NCBI RefSeq assembly: GCF_018446385.1
Contig: NW_024589859.1
Span: forward strand, 62,001 to 126,000
Reading direction: 5' to 3'
DNA length: 64,000 bases
Source: Zingiber officinale
Lineage: Eukaryota > Streptophyta > Magnoliopsida > Zingiberales > Zingiberaceae
Shown here: positions 19,084-30,012 of the stretch, piece by piece
Layout: each line of letters begins with the position of its first letter
How positions within the stretch are numbered: the stretch's first letter is position 1
Made by a program: the position numbers and the translations under genes
Notes under the pieces: generated by a model
The model's database searches: none
What the model saw: the letters and a program-made list of their open reading frames with translations, nothing else
What the model was told of the DNA's origin: nothing

Positions 19084-20081
19084 TGTTGGAGATCGAACGG
19101 CCGGCTTGAAGGGGGGTTGGATAGACGGCACCCCCGGATACTCGCTTCTTTCTACAACGTTAGTGCGCAAGCGGAAATGGAAACAAAGCAAGTAGAAAGC
19201 TAAATACTAAAGGAAAGAATAAGAAATGCAAACCAAGCTAACACGTTGTTTAACGTGGTTCGGAGATTAGGGCTCCTACTCCACGGCTGTCCGTAAGGTG
19301 GACGATCCCGATCCTTCGGTGGATTACTCCTCGGAAAACTTCCGGCTAGCTCAAACCTCCTTGTGTGTGGAGAAACCTCACCACAACCCTCACAAGAGCT
19401 CCTTTGACGCTAGGGCACAGGTAGACTACTAATAGAGATTAACCACCTCTATTTCGTCAACTCAAACCAAGCTCCCAAGCTTTGGTTTTATAGGCCACGG
19501 GTTGGAAAACCCCGCCTACCAGTCGACTGCTAAAACATGCAGTCGACTGCCCTCTGTGGAAATTCGACCGTTACATCCCAACGGCTCGATTCCACACTAA
19601 CCGAGTGATCAGAGACATTCCCCAGTCGACTGCTACAGTACTGCTACAGTAGCGCTACAGTACTGCTACAGTAAACCCTAAAACTAGGATTTTACTCCGA
19701 GTACAATCTCTCATGCACTCGTACCCTCACCCTTATGACTCATTTGACGCTTCATTTGCAGCTTTGACCTCTTGCCTTCAAGCCTACTTCCATTGGCTCT
19801 CGCCCATCGGATGCATTCAAGCCCACGGCTCGTCCCCAATGCCATCCTTCGCGTATGCCTTGAAGTCGCTTCCATCGGCCCTTGTCCTCGCTGCCTTGTC
19901 CACGGTCCCTCGGATGCTCCATCCTTCACCGGACCCGAAGCCATCAACCTGGGTCACATGTGTATCCTGCAAACCTGCACAACTCAAATACACATATCAA
20001 ATACAAGGGTGAACCTAACTTAAACCCTTTGCCCAAACACCAAAACACATGGTCCCGCGGACCATTGGGATTGCTCCAACA
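19084..20081 (-). repeat. Element B 3' LTR
   Basis: TGTTGG...CCAACA. It contains CAGTCGACTG palindromes (19520, 19540, 19623), a TATA box (minus strand CCTATAAAACC, 19487-19498), and tandem CTACAGTA words at 19633-19675. It lacks the 13-bp-spaced palindrome trio seen in the 5' LTR. Confidence 0.92.
19487..19498 (-). promoter_or_regulatory. TATA box of element B 3' LTR
   Basis: Minus strand CCTATAAAACC, 22 bp downstream of the palindrome at 19520. The same arrangement occurs in the 5' LTR at 23236-23247. Confidence 0.6.
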
Positions 20082-20110
20082 ATCTCCCCCTTTTTGGTGT
20101 TTGGCAATAC
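20082..20110 (-). other. Element B polypurine tract and boundary-spanning inverted repeat
   Basis: Minus strand AAAAAGGGGGAGAT abuts the LTR. The adjacent ttttggtgtttggca is the inverse of tgcccaaacaccaaaa inside the LTR end (about 20029-20044), so a stem could form across the LTR/polypurine junction. Confidence 0.7.
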
Positions 20111-21112
20111 GTTTAAGTTAGGGAAAACATATAGCAAATAAACATGCTAAAACAAATGGACTTACGTTGCCAAGGCTACACACTTGGACTTACACCGCCG
20201 AATGGACTTACGTTGCCAAGGCTACACACTTGGCAACCGCCGAAACAATGCACAGGGCTTTTTAAGAACCTATCCCAAGGCTCCCCCTACACCTAAGCTC
20301 CCATTGAGCTAGGATTTTCCACATAAGGCTTTTTAAGGACCTATCCCAAGGCTCCCCCTACACAAAGGTACTTTCAGGTTTTCCTAACTAAACCTTACTT
20401 CTCCCCCTTTGCCTAACATCCAAAAAGTTCTCCAACAATATCCCAATTATTGAAAACTTATCATCCAAATGACCCTAAACTCATGTATGTATCACCCATG
20501 GATCCCATACATCTATATGAGCTGACCCGGTCAAAATCTAGTGCTGAAAACACTTTCAGACTGGTATCAGTCGACTGCAAGAAGTACCAGTCGACTGCCC
20601 CCATGAAAACGAGCTTACAGAGACATTCTGTGCTCGTGAACAGTGTTACCAGTCGACTGGTAACTGTACCAGTCGACTGGTACACTATTCATGAAAAAAT
20701 CAGCCTTTTCTGGCCAACTTCAGAAATACGCCAGAAATTCCACAGACCTCCAAAAATTCCCAAATTTTGTGGAGAGGTCTATTATATCAATATCTACTTG
20801 GGAAAAATATATATAAAAATATATCTATCACCAATCCCAAGATTGACACAAAACACAAAACTAGCTAAAAAGTTCAATTGAACCTTGACCTAAAGTCCTA
20901 GTTTTGGCTTCCTCTTGATGTATTTTCCCATACTAACCCACAATGCATCCCTAGCATTGGTTTATATGGCATCTATACATCCAAAACCAATTATCATGCT
21001 ATGTGACCCCAATGTCATATTTTCAAGCATGAAACACAACCCATGTGTGCCAATTCCCTAGGTTTAAGACTCAAGTCCGTCTCCAAACCACTTGGCACAT
21101 TCCATGGCTCCT
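20111..21112 (-). other. Element B 3' noncoding region with internal CAGTCGACTG array
   Basis: One kb without supported coding. It has a direct repeat of cttacgttgccaaggctacacacttgg-type words at 20160-20240 and another of ggctttttaag..ctatcccaaggctccccctacac at 20255-20365. Two palindrome pairs lie at 20568/20588 and 20650/20670, each exactly 20 bp apart. Confidence 0.75.
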
Positions 21113-22780
21113 CTAGACTCCCAAGTAGTACCCACCTGAGATCCATTTGCCATGGGTCCCAATTTGACTCTTTGAGCTCCCCCTAGAACTCTTAGCCTTA
21201 GCCACCTCCCTAGGTGACTCATCCATAATGGCTAGGCCACATCGGTCCATCCCCGGTGACACTTGGCCTACAAACGTAACTTTCTTAACTTTGGACACCT
21301 TATCCTTAGTTAATTTCTTCTTACCATTAAATGGCTTTCCCTTGCCATTTATTGACTTCTCCTTGCTATAGTCATATGCAACCCGAGCATAAGACTTTCC
21401 CTTAGCCTTGGAGACCTCTCCCTTGCCATGATCATTTGTCATCCTAGCATATGAACTCTCATTGGCCTTGGAGGGACTAGATCGGTATCCCAAGTCCGAT
21501 CTATCATTGTTGGGTCTTTGGCTACCCAACATCATCCTTAATTCCTTAGATCCAACATTGAATCTCTTAAGGAATTGTTCCAACTTATCAAGCTTTCCCC
21601 TTAAAGCTTGATTCTCCTTCTCTAGGTTTCTAACCCTAGAGTTAATTTGTCCAAATTGGACATTCCTAGACCTACCTTTCCTAGGCATGTGTCTCCCCTT
21701 CTTGGGATTAATGCCTTGGTTCTCTATTACCTTCTTCTCCTTAGGTAATGAGAATTTAACTTTCCTAGGTCTATCATGCATAGGTATCCTAGGGTTATGA
21801 TCAACATTTACCCTATTCTTATCATGATATTTAAATCCAAAATTTTGCATGGGCATACAATGATAATCACAATCATTTCTCCTAGCATGCATGGGAACAT
21901 GAAAATTTGAATTGCATTTCAAATTAGGGTATACCTCCCTTACCCTTGAAGCTCCCCCTTGATTTGAGCTCTTCTTCTTCTTCTCCCATTTCTTTAGATG
22001 CGCAAGTTTCTTGATTTCCCTCTTCTTGGGACATTTTGTGTGGTAGTGGCCCTTCTCCCCACATGTGAAGCATGTAATGCACATTCTCCTCCTTTGGGCT
22101 TCTTCATTCCTACAACCCATGTTAGTATTCAAAATAACTTGATTGGGTTTAGGAGTTACCTTCTTCTTACCCAATGGACACCTACTCTTGTAGTGTCCCT
22201 TCTCATTGCAACCGAAGCAAATGATATGGTCCTTTGACTTTGCTTCGGTGGAGGTGCTCACTAGGTTGACCTCCAAGATCTCTTCTCCCTCCGTCTTGGA
22301 TTCTTCTTCAACCCTTGAGGATGTTGACGATGCTTCTTCATCCTCCTTCTCCTCCTTGGAAGTTGAGCATGACTCAACTTCCGTTTGCTCCTCTTCAACT
22401 TGAGCAACTAGACCCATCTCAATGGGTTCTTCGTCCTCTTGTGTAGGTTTAGGTTCTTCTTGTAGAACCATCTTTACCTTGCTCCACAACTCGTGGGCGT
22501 TCTTATACTCACCTACACCATTTATCACATGATTAGGCAAAATATCAATCAATATAGATATTACCTTTGAATTTGCCTCCGATCGTGTGGTTTGCTCTTC
22601 CATCCAATGTCGTGGTCGGAGCCTTTTTCCCTTCTTGTCTCTTGGGACTTCGAACGGGTACTTGATCACCATCATTGTATCCCAATCCGTGTCGAAGAAG
22701 ACTTCCATCTTCATCATCCAAAATGTGATGTCCCCAAGGCTTCCTCCTTCAAACTTTGGCGGTTCTATCAAGCTGGTCAT
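21113..22780 (-). CDS. gag: Gag of element B
   Basis: An intact 555-residue frame starting MTSLIEPPKFEGG. The copia Gag capsid-like domain is at the N-terminus (ITFWMMKMEVFFD, then PNHVINGVGEYKNAHELWSK). An acidic Glu/Ser-rich stretch follows at about residues 115-175, then two CCHC zinc knuckles near residues 190 and 235 (CFGCNEKGHYKSRC and CFTCGEKGHYHTKC). Then come a basic region and a coiled-coil-like segment with ENQALRGKLDKLEQFLKRF. It resembles SIRE-type Gag. It would bind RNA and form particles; enzymes must come from another element. The open frame over 1.67 kb argues for recent mobility. Confidence 0.88.
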   Translation of the reverse strand: MTSLIEPPKFEGGSLGDITFWMMKMEVFFDTDWDTMMVIKYPFEVPRDKKGKRLRPRHWMEEQTTRSEANSKVISILIDILPNHVINGVGEYKNAHELWSKVKMVLQEEPKPTQEDEEPIEMGLVAQVEEEQTEVESCSTSKEEKEDEEASSTSSRVEEESKTEGEEILEVNLVSTSTEAKSKDHIICFGCNEKGHYKSRCPLGKKKVTPKPNQVILNTNMGCRNEEAQRRRMCITCFTCGEKGHYHTKCPKKREIKKLAHLKKWEKKKKSSNQGGASRVREVYPNLKCNSNFHVPMHARRNDCDYHCMPMQNFGFKYHDKNRVNVDHNPRIPMHDRPRKVKFSLPKEKKVIENQGINPKKGRHMPRKGRSRNVQFGQINSRVRNLEKENQALRGKLDKLEQFLKRFNVGSKELRMMLGSQRPNNDRSDLGYRSSPSKANESSYARMTNDHGKGEVSKAKGKSYARVAYDYSKEKSINGKGKPFNGKKKLTKDKVSKVKKVTFVGQVSPGMDRCGLAIMDESPREVAKAKSSRGSSKSQIGTHGKWISGGYYLGV

Positions 22781-22821
22781 CTTGTGCTTCCTTGGCGGTT
22801 AGTCCAACGGAGAGCGCCCTC

Positions 22822-22833
22822 GCTCTGATACCA
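22822..22833 (-). other. Primer-binding site of element B (initiator tRNA-Met)
   Basis: Minus strand TGGTATCAGAGC, two bases from the 5' LTR at 22836, the standard initiator-Met primer complement. Confidence 0.9.
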
Positions 22834-22835
22834 CT

Positions 22836-23879
22836 TGTTAGAGATCGGACGGCTGGCTTGAAGGGGGGTTGGATAGACGGCACCCCCGGATACTCGCTTC
22901 TTTCTACAACGTTAGTGCGCAATGGGAAATGGAAACAAAGCAAGTAGAAAGCTAAATACTAAAGGAAAGAATAAGAAATGCAAACCAAGCTAACACGTTG
23001 TTTAACGTGGTTCAGAGATTAGGGCTCCTACTCCATGGCTGTCCGTAAGGTGGACGATCCTGATCCTTCGGTGAATTACTCCCCGGGAAAACTTCCGGCT
23101 AGCTCAAACCTCCTTGTGGGTGGAAAACCTCACCACAACCCTCACAAGAGCTCCTTTGACACTAGGGCACAGGTAGACTACTAATAGAGATTAACCACCT
23201 CTATTTCGTCAACTCAAACCAAGCTCCCAAGCTTTAGTTTTATAGGTCACGGGTTGGAAAACCCCGCCTACCAGTCGACTGCTAAAACATGCAGTCGACT
23301 GCCCTCTGTGGAAATTCGACCGATACATCCCAACGGCTCGATTCCACACATTCTGTTCGCTGCCAGTCGACTGCCCCAGTTGACTGCACCAGTCGACTGC
23401 TAAAACATGCAGTCGACTGCTACAGTACTACTACAGTAGCGCTATAGTACTGCTACAGTAGCGCTACAGTAAACCCTAAAACTAGGATTTTAATCCGAGT
23501 ACAATCTCTCATGCACTCGTACCCTCACCCTTATGACTCATTTGACGCTTCATTTGCAGCTTTGACCTCTTGCCTTCAAGCCTACTTCCTTTGGCTCTCG
23601 TCTATCGGATGCATTCAAGCCCGTGGCTCGTCCCCAATGCCATCCTTCATGTATGCCTCGAAGTCGCTTCTATCGGCCCTTGTCCTCGCTGCCTTGTCCA
23701 CGGTCCCTCGGATGCTCCATCCTTCACCGGACCCGAAGCCATCAACCTGGGTCACATGTGTATCCTGCAAACCTGCACAACTCAAATACACATATCAAAT
23801 ACAAGGGTGAACCTAACTTAAACCCTTTGCCCAAACACCAAAACACATGGTCCCGTGGACCATTGGGATTGCTCCAACA
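22836..23879 (-). repeat. Element B 5' LTR with CAGTCGACTG array
   Basis: Palindromes start at 23272, 23292, 23364, 23377 (one mismatch), 23390 and 23410; spacings within groups are 20, 13, 13 and 20 bp. The TATA box (minus strand GACCTATAAAACT, 23236-23247) is 25 bp downstream of the first palindrome in transcription sense. Tandem CTACAGTA words follow at 23420-23470. Confidence 0.92.
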
Positions 23880-23884
23880 TTGGT

Positions 23885-25240
23885 AACTTCCATGAGGTGG
23901 CATTTGGTCAAGTCAAACTTGACCAAATGAAGAAGCCTTGATGATGTGGCATTGGTCAAGTCAAAGTCAAGTCAAAACTTGACTCTTCATCTTCCTACTT
24001 ATGTCATGTCAAACTTGACCACTTCTCTCCCTTGGTTGATCTAATCTAACCATTGGTTCAAGTCAATTTTAATTTAATGAATCTCTATTCATTGAATTAA
24101 ATTAATTTAATGAGTCTAAGTCCAAATTAGACTCATCTAATACATGAACCAAATTGAGTCCAACTCAATTAGCCTACTTTGAATTACTCTTAATCCAATT
24201 TGGTTCATCACATGAACCTAATCCTTTAGGTTCATCAAAAGAACCTAATCTCCATCTAATTGCCCTTTGTGTGTGACCCTATAGGTTCTTATAACATTGG
24301 CAATGCTCCTAAACCCTTTTAGAAGCATAAGTAATGAGCGGTATCTAGCAACACATCATTACTACCCAAGTTATAAGAATGTTGAGATCCAACATCACCT
24401 TGTGACTACTAATTTTGTCCTCACAATATATGACAAGTGTCCTTCTATCCTAGACATCTAAATTGATCAATGTGAGGCATAGACTGTGTCATCCTCTAAT
24501 CAATCTAAATCTTGAACTCCAAGTAGACTCACTAAATCAAATGTGCTCAATATCTCATATTGACTTATTTGGGCATGGCCATGCACTTCGTGGTCTCACT
24601 CTATCAAGAATATCGATGTCGCTCCCGTCATATAGGAGGGATAGATCCCATCTACATCACTCACATCCCTCTGCATAATTTGTTACATACCCAGTAATCG
24701 CCTTTATAGTCCACCCTGTTACGGGTGACGTTTGACGAAACTAAAGTACATAACTCCTTATGTAGGGAACCATGGTGACTTCAGGTCTAAGGACTAGTAG
24801 TCATACTAATAGCCACATGAGAAAGTATATGACACTCATATAACGATCCATGATACTTTCTCATGGCGGGTAATTGAGTATACATTCTCTAATGCATACC
24901 CATGTGTCAACTTGATATCTCCATATCCATGACTTGTGAGATCAAGTCATCGAGTTGACCTACATGCTAGTCTTATTGCATTAACATTGTCCCTGAATGT
25001 TAATACTCGACTAGGAATGATTAAGAGTAGTGTTCCCTATATCATCTCACTATCGATTCAGCTAACCGATTGATATAGGTAAGAACCTTCTACTCAAGGA
25101 CGTTATTATACTTAGTTTATTTGGCACCAATACAAGTAAGTATAATAACCAAAAACCAAATGCCTTTATTTATATAGAATATGATACAACAAGTCCAAAA
25201 TACAATCATCAAATGATTGTCTCTAGGGCTCTAGCTAACA
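23885..25240 (-). repeat. Element C 3' LTR, inner segment
   Basis: Continuation of C's LTR after B. It contains inverted words around ggtcaagtcaaacttgacc (23906, 23950, 24005 regions), several gactca/attgagtc words, and the terminal ctagctaaca. It matches 63400-64000 of the second copy. The small frames here are not genes. Confidence 0.88.
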
Positions 25241-25261
25241 ATCTCCCACTAGCACTAGTGC
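25241..25261 (-). other. Element C polypurine tract with palindrome
   Basis: Minus strand AGTGGGAGAT abuts the LTR. The perfect palindrome GCACTAGTGC (25252-25261) lies directly upstream in element sense and contains the RNase H stop codon. Confidence 0.7.
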
Positions 25262-25911
25262 CAATCAGTGTAGACTCTAAGCCCCAATGACCTAGTGTGA
25301 CCATCATGCTTCCTCTGTGCCAAAGCCTTGGTCAAGGGATCTGCGATGTTAGCCTCTGTAGGTACTCTGCAAATCTTCACATCTCCTCTCTCGATGATCT
25401 CTCGAATGAGATGGAAGCGCCGTAATATGTGTTTGGTCCGCTGGTGTGAGCGAGGTTCCTTTGCCAGTGCTATAGCTCCATTGTTGTCACAATAGAGCTC
25501 AATGGGGTCAGCAATGCTAGGAACCACCCCAAGTTCAGTGATGAACTTGCGAATCCAAACTGCCTCCTTTGCTGCCTCTAATGCAGCAATGTACTCGGCT
25601 TCTGTTGTAGAATCAGCTACTATATCCTACTTCGAACTCTTCCAGTTGACAGCACCACCATTAATGCAAAATACGATCCCCGACTGCGATCTATAGTCAT
25701 CCTGGTCAGTCTGGAAGCTAGCATCACTATAACCCTTTACAGCTAGCTCATCATCGCCTCCATATATCAAGAAATATTCTTTAGTCCTTCTTAAGTACTT
25801 AAGAATATTCTTGACCGCTACCCAGTGACTTTCACCTGGATCTGACTGGTATCTGCTCGTCATGCTCAAAGCATACGAGACATCAGGTCGAGTACATAGC
25901 ATGACGTACAT
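25255..25911 (-). pseudogene. Copia RNase H of element C
   Basis: Minus-strand frames give CTRPDVSYALSMTSRYQSDP, GYSDASFQTDQDDYRSQSG (with an RNase H catalytic Asp), STTEAEYIAA (in the gap) and LYCDNNGAIALAKEP (third acidic site), ending in TEANIADPLTKAL. An in-frame TAG at about 25627 stands where Gln is expected after Ser-Lys. The domain degrades RNA in the RNA-DNA hybrid; this copy is inactive. Confidence 0.85.
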
Positions 25912-27078
25912 GATCGATCCTATGGCTGAGGCATAGGGGATCTAATCCATGCGGTCTCTCTCCTCTCTAGAAGAGGGACCTTGAGTCTTCGAAAGACTCA
26001 CGCCATGTGACATCGGTAGAAATTCCTTCTTGGAGTTCTGCATGGCAAACCGTAGGAGTACGTTGTCAATGTATGTACTCTGACTTAGGCCAAGCAATCT
26101 CTTAGATCTATCTCTATAGATCTGCATCCCTAGAATGCGGGATACCTCACCCAAGTCCTTCATTGAGAAGCAACTCCCTAGCTAGGTCTTGACAGACTGA
26201 AGCATAGGGATGCCCTTCCCAATGAGTAGTATGTCATCCACATACAATATGAGGAAGACAACTATATCCCCTACAACCTTCTTGTAGACACAAGACTCAT
26301 CTTCATTCTTGATGAAACCAAACTGTTTGATTGCATCATCGAATCGAAGATTCCAGCTCCGAGAAGCTTGCTTTAGTCCATAAATGGACCTATGCAGCTT
26401 GCATACTTTGCTAGTATGCTTTGGATCTACAAAACCCTCAGGTTGTGTCATGTACACATCCTCGAGTAGGTTTCCATTCAGAAATGCGGTTTTGACATCC
26501 ATCTGCCATATCTCATAGTCATGGTAAGCTGCAATAGCAAGCATGATCCGAATGGACTTAAACATCGCTACTGGAGAAAAGGTTTCATCATAGTCAATAC
26601 CATGAATCTGCTTGAAACCTTTAGCTACCAAGCGACCCTTATAGATAAGTCCATCCATGTCAGTCTTTCTCTTAAAGACCCACTTACACCCTATGGGTTT
26701 TACCCCTTCAGGTGGATTAACCAAAGTCCATACTTGGTTGGTGTACATGGATTCCATTTCAGATCTCATGGCCTCTAGCCATTTCTCGGAATCTGGTCTC
26801 ATCACAGCTTCCTGATATGTGGTAGGCTCATCCTCTATGACCATAATGTCATCATGGTCAGACAAGAGAAATGAGTATCTGTCAGGCTGACGACGTACCC
26901 TATCAGACCTGCGAAGAGGTATGTCTACTTGAACTGCTTGTTGTTCCTGGAACAACATCATCCACAACACTTTGTGGTTCCAGTTCAACTTCCATCGAGG
27001 CTTCAGTGCTATTGTTCGCATCTTGAACTTTTTCAAGATCGAACGTGCTCCCACTAGTCTTTCTAGAAATAAAGTCAC
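25912..27078 (-). pseudogene. Copia reverse transcriptase of element C
   Basis: The frame shows the copia RT start (VWTLVNPPEGVKPIGCKW), GRLVAKGFKQIHGIDYDETF, QMDVKTAFLNGNL with the first catalytic Asp, KLHRSIYGLKQASRSWN, and the YVDDILL active site. In-frame TAG codons occur at about 26182 (Trp expected) and 25942. A frameshift near 26930 separates it from integrase. The domain copies element RNA into DNA when intact. Confidence 0.88.
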
Positions 27079-28771
27079 TTTCTAGAAAGACTCTAGTCTT
27101 TGCCACAACTACCTTGTGTTGACTGGGAATGTAGAAGTAATATCCCTTAGTTTCTTTGGGATATCCAATAAAGTAGCACTTGTCGGATTTGGGTCCTAAC
27201 TTGTCTGAGACTTGACGACGAACGTAAGCCTCACAACCCCAAATCCTCATGAAAGACACCTGGGCATCTCTCCCAGTCCATATCCTATATGGTGTCTTTA
27301 TCACGGCCTTGGATGGAACTCGGTTGAGTATAAAAGCTACCGTTTCTAGAGCATAGCCCCAAAGGAATGTCGGAAGATCTGTGTGACTCATCATAGACCG
27401 TACCATATCTAATAAGGTACGATTCCTCCTTTCAGATACACCATTCCACTGTGGTGTTCCAGGAGGAGTGAGTTGGGATAGAATCCCACACTCACCTCGA
27501 TAGTCACGAAACTCATGGCTAAGGTATTCTCCACCTCGATCTGATCGAAGTATCTTAATACTCTTGCCAAGCTGGTTCTGTACTTCATTCTTGAATTCTT
27601 TGAACTTTTTAAAGGATTCTGACTTATGTGTCATCAAGTACACATAACCATATCTACTGAAGTCATTAGTAAATGTGATGAAGTACCTATAACCGCCTCT
27701 AGCCGCGACATTGAAAGGGCCACATACATCACTATGTATAAGTCCTAACAAATCAGTCGCTCTCTCGCTATACCCACTAAAGGGAGTCTTGGTCATCTTG
27801 TCTCGTAGGCATGACTCGCATATCTCATATGATTCAAAATCAAATGAGTCCAGCAAACCATCCTTATGGAGCTGGGATAAGCGCTTATCATTTATATGAC
27901 CTAAGCGACAGTGCCAGAGGTAGGTTCGGTTCATGTCATTTGACTTGAACCTCTTGGTATTTATGTTATAGATAGGGCTCTCAAGGTCTAGAATATAGAG
28001 TCCATTCATCAGAGGTGCACTACAATAGAACATATCGTTTAAATAGACGGAACAACATTTGTTCTTTATTGTAAACGAAAATCCTTTCTTGTCCAAACAA
28101 GAAACTGAAATTATGTTCTTAGTCAAGGCAGGCACATAACAACAATCATCTAATTTTAGTACAAGCTCAGAGGGTAGAGATAGATAGTAAGTTCCTACAG
28201 CAATAGCAGCAACCCGTGCTCCATTGCCTACTCGTAGGTCTACCTCACCCTTCGTCAATGCCCTGCTATTTCTCAGCGCTTGTACATTAGTACAAATGTG
28301 CGAAGCACATCCGGTATCTAATACCCACAATGAAGAAATAGAGAGGTTGACTTCTATAACATGTATACCTGAAGTAGAAATCTTATTTCTCTTTTTCTTA
28401 AGATCTTCCAGGTAATTTTTGGAGTTCCTCTTCCAGTGCCTTGCTTGTCCTTGATATAGGTGACAAAGATGTTCAACCATATCGTAAGCGCCCATCAACT
28501 CATGTTGCTTCTGAAGCTCAGAGTTCATGGTCGCGAGCATAAGACAGGACACATCTAATGCGTCATCTTGATACTTCTTGTAAGCATCTCGGTCTGCTCT
28601 CGTGGCAGTGGCAGGAGGAGCCTCTAGAATGGGCTGCTCCAAAATGTACAGTTTACGTTCTTGGGTGAGAACTATTCTCAGGTTCCTGTACCAGTCCAGG
28701 AAGTTTGCTCCGTTGAGCTTGTCCTTCTCGAGGACAGATCGCAGGGAGAAGGTGTTCGTATTCGACGTCAT
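26903..28771 (-). pseudogene. Copia Gag (internally deleted), protease and integrase of element C
   Basis: A 622-residue frame. The Gag N-terminus ([20 protein letters not shown], then [14 protein letters not shown] sequence) runs to about residue 110. The frame then jumps from YQGQAR to [13 protein letters not shown], the second half of a zinc knuckle, so the rest of the Gag capsid and the first knuckle cysteines have been deleted in frame. The protease follows ([16 protein letters not shown]). Integrase has its HHCC region (HCRLGH...CESCLRDKM) and the catalytic DDE residues ([27 protein letters not shown]). The start Met follows a noncoding leader. Without a complete Gag it cannot form particles. 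Confidence 0.88.
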
Positions 28772-30012
28772 GGTAATCTACAACAGAAATAAATGTAGAA
28801 ATAAGTATCATATTCTTAATCATTTAATTAGGCCTTTAACTAAATGATACTCCCACTGAATTCTATAATTCATGTGGGACAAAATCCACATCATACTAAC
28901 CCTTGAGTTAGCTTTGGCTAATACGCCCAAGACTTAGTATGATCGGTAGGTAACGATTACCAATTACATCTCTATGCAACTCTTGTTTATAGGATCAAAA
29001 TCCGCATTTATATTAAAACTCGAGTTAGCTTTGGCTAATACGCCCAAGAGTTAATATAAACGTGATTTTGACCTATCTACCAACCATTGGATAATGTCTA
29101 TAGTTAAACTCGATCCAATTGAGTTCACTAGTTACTCAATCTAATTGAGTTGTACTCACCCATGCATTGATAGGCGGGACCAAAATTGTCCCTCCGTACC
29201 CTACCAAGATAGTATGTGTTGCTCTGCTTTGGCAGATTCAACAACAACATGCGATCGAGGTAGTGGTAGGTATCACGGCATAGTAGGCATTACGAGTTGA
29301 TGCGATTTAGATCTAATCTAAACGATGATGCGTATCATATACTCGATAAATCTAATCTAATCGAAGGGTGCATCATGTGCACGACTTAGATCTAATCTAA
29401 TCGTTAGACACTAATTAATTACTTAATTAACTAGCATGCATCACATACACACAAAAGCAATTAATTAAATAATTTTGTGATTATGTCATGGCCCTACTAC
29501 GATCTTCTCAAGCCAATGAGAAGATCGGATGGTCAACCTAAGGTCAACTGCTTCTCAAGTGCCTTCCTTTTGACCACCTTGTGTTGCTCGCGCCTTCCTC
29601 GTAACTCCGTCTTGAGTGGATCTTCCACCGCTTCAAAATTTACATTACATTTTGAAACTCGAGTTACATTCAAGTCTAAATCTAATTTACAACGAGAATA
29701 TAAATAGGGAGGTACGACGCGCAGGTCGCGTATCAAATACAACACACACAAACATATGACGGCACGCAAGCCGTATTATAAATTACAACACAAATTATCC
29801 AATCGAATTGGGTCTTTGGGCCATGACTATCACAAAAATAATATATAATTTGAAATTATATATTTTTATAATTTTATTTAATTTTTCCTATAATTTTTAC
29901 AATTTTTACGAGTCCAATTTCCCGGCGGTCCCGATTAGCGATTTCGGGCGCAATCGCGGAGCAAATCCCCTTCCGGGGTTAGGGGCAGTACCCCTACCCG
30001 TGATCTAACCAT
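28772..30012 (-). other. Element C leader region, 5' end deleted
   Basis: Noncoding sequence. It contains a direct repeat of gttagctttggctaatacgcccaaga (28908 and 29027 regions), several gatctaatctaa words at 29300-29410, and a GC-rich stretch at 29920-30000. No primer-binding site or LTR is visible before A2 resumes near 30013. Confidence 0.6.

Larger units (their letters stand above)
19084..23879 (-). mobile_element. Element B: gag-only copia-type retrotransposon (TR-GAG-like)
   Basis: LTRs of 998 bp (19084-20081) and 1044 bp (22836-23879), perfect TTGGT duplication (19079-19083, 23880-23884), an initiator-Met primer site beside the 5' LTR and a polypurine tract beside the 3' LTR. The 2.75-kb interior encodes only Gag, with no protease, integrase or reverse transcriptase. 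This matches the described class of terminal-repeat elements with a Gag only, which depend on a partner for enzymes. It is the innermost and so youngest insertion of its chain. Confidence 0.9.
18628..30012 (-). mobile_element. Element C: Ty1/copia element, 5' LTR lost
   Basis: The 3' LTR starts tgttgggtttttcggg (18628), is split by B and ends ctagctaaca (25240). It is followed by a copia pol read on the minus strand in copia order (protease, integrase, reverse transcriptase, RNase H) and a 1.2-kb leader. No second LTR is found before A2 resumes at about 30013, and about 100 bp of A2 is missing there. The simplest reading is a deletion that removed the 5' LTR, the primer site and part of A2. 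A second copy of this LTR starts at 62946. The element is inactive. Confidence 0.82.
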
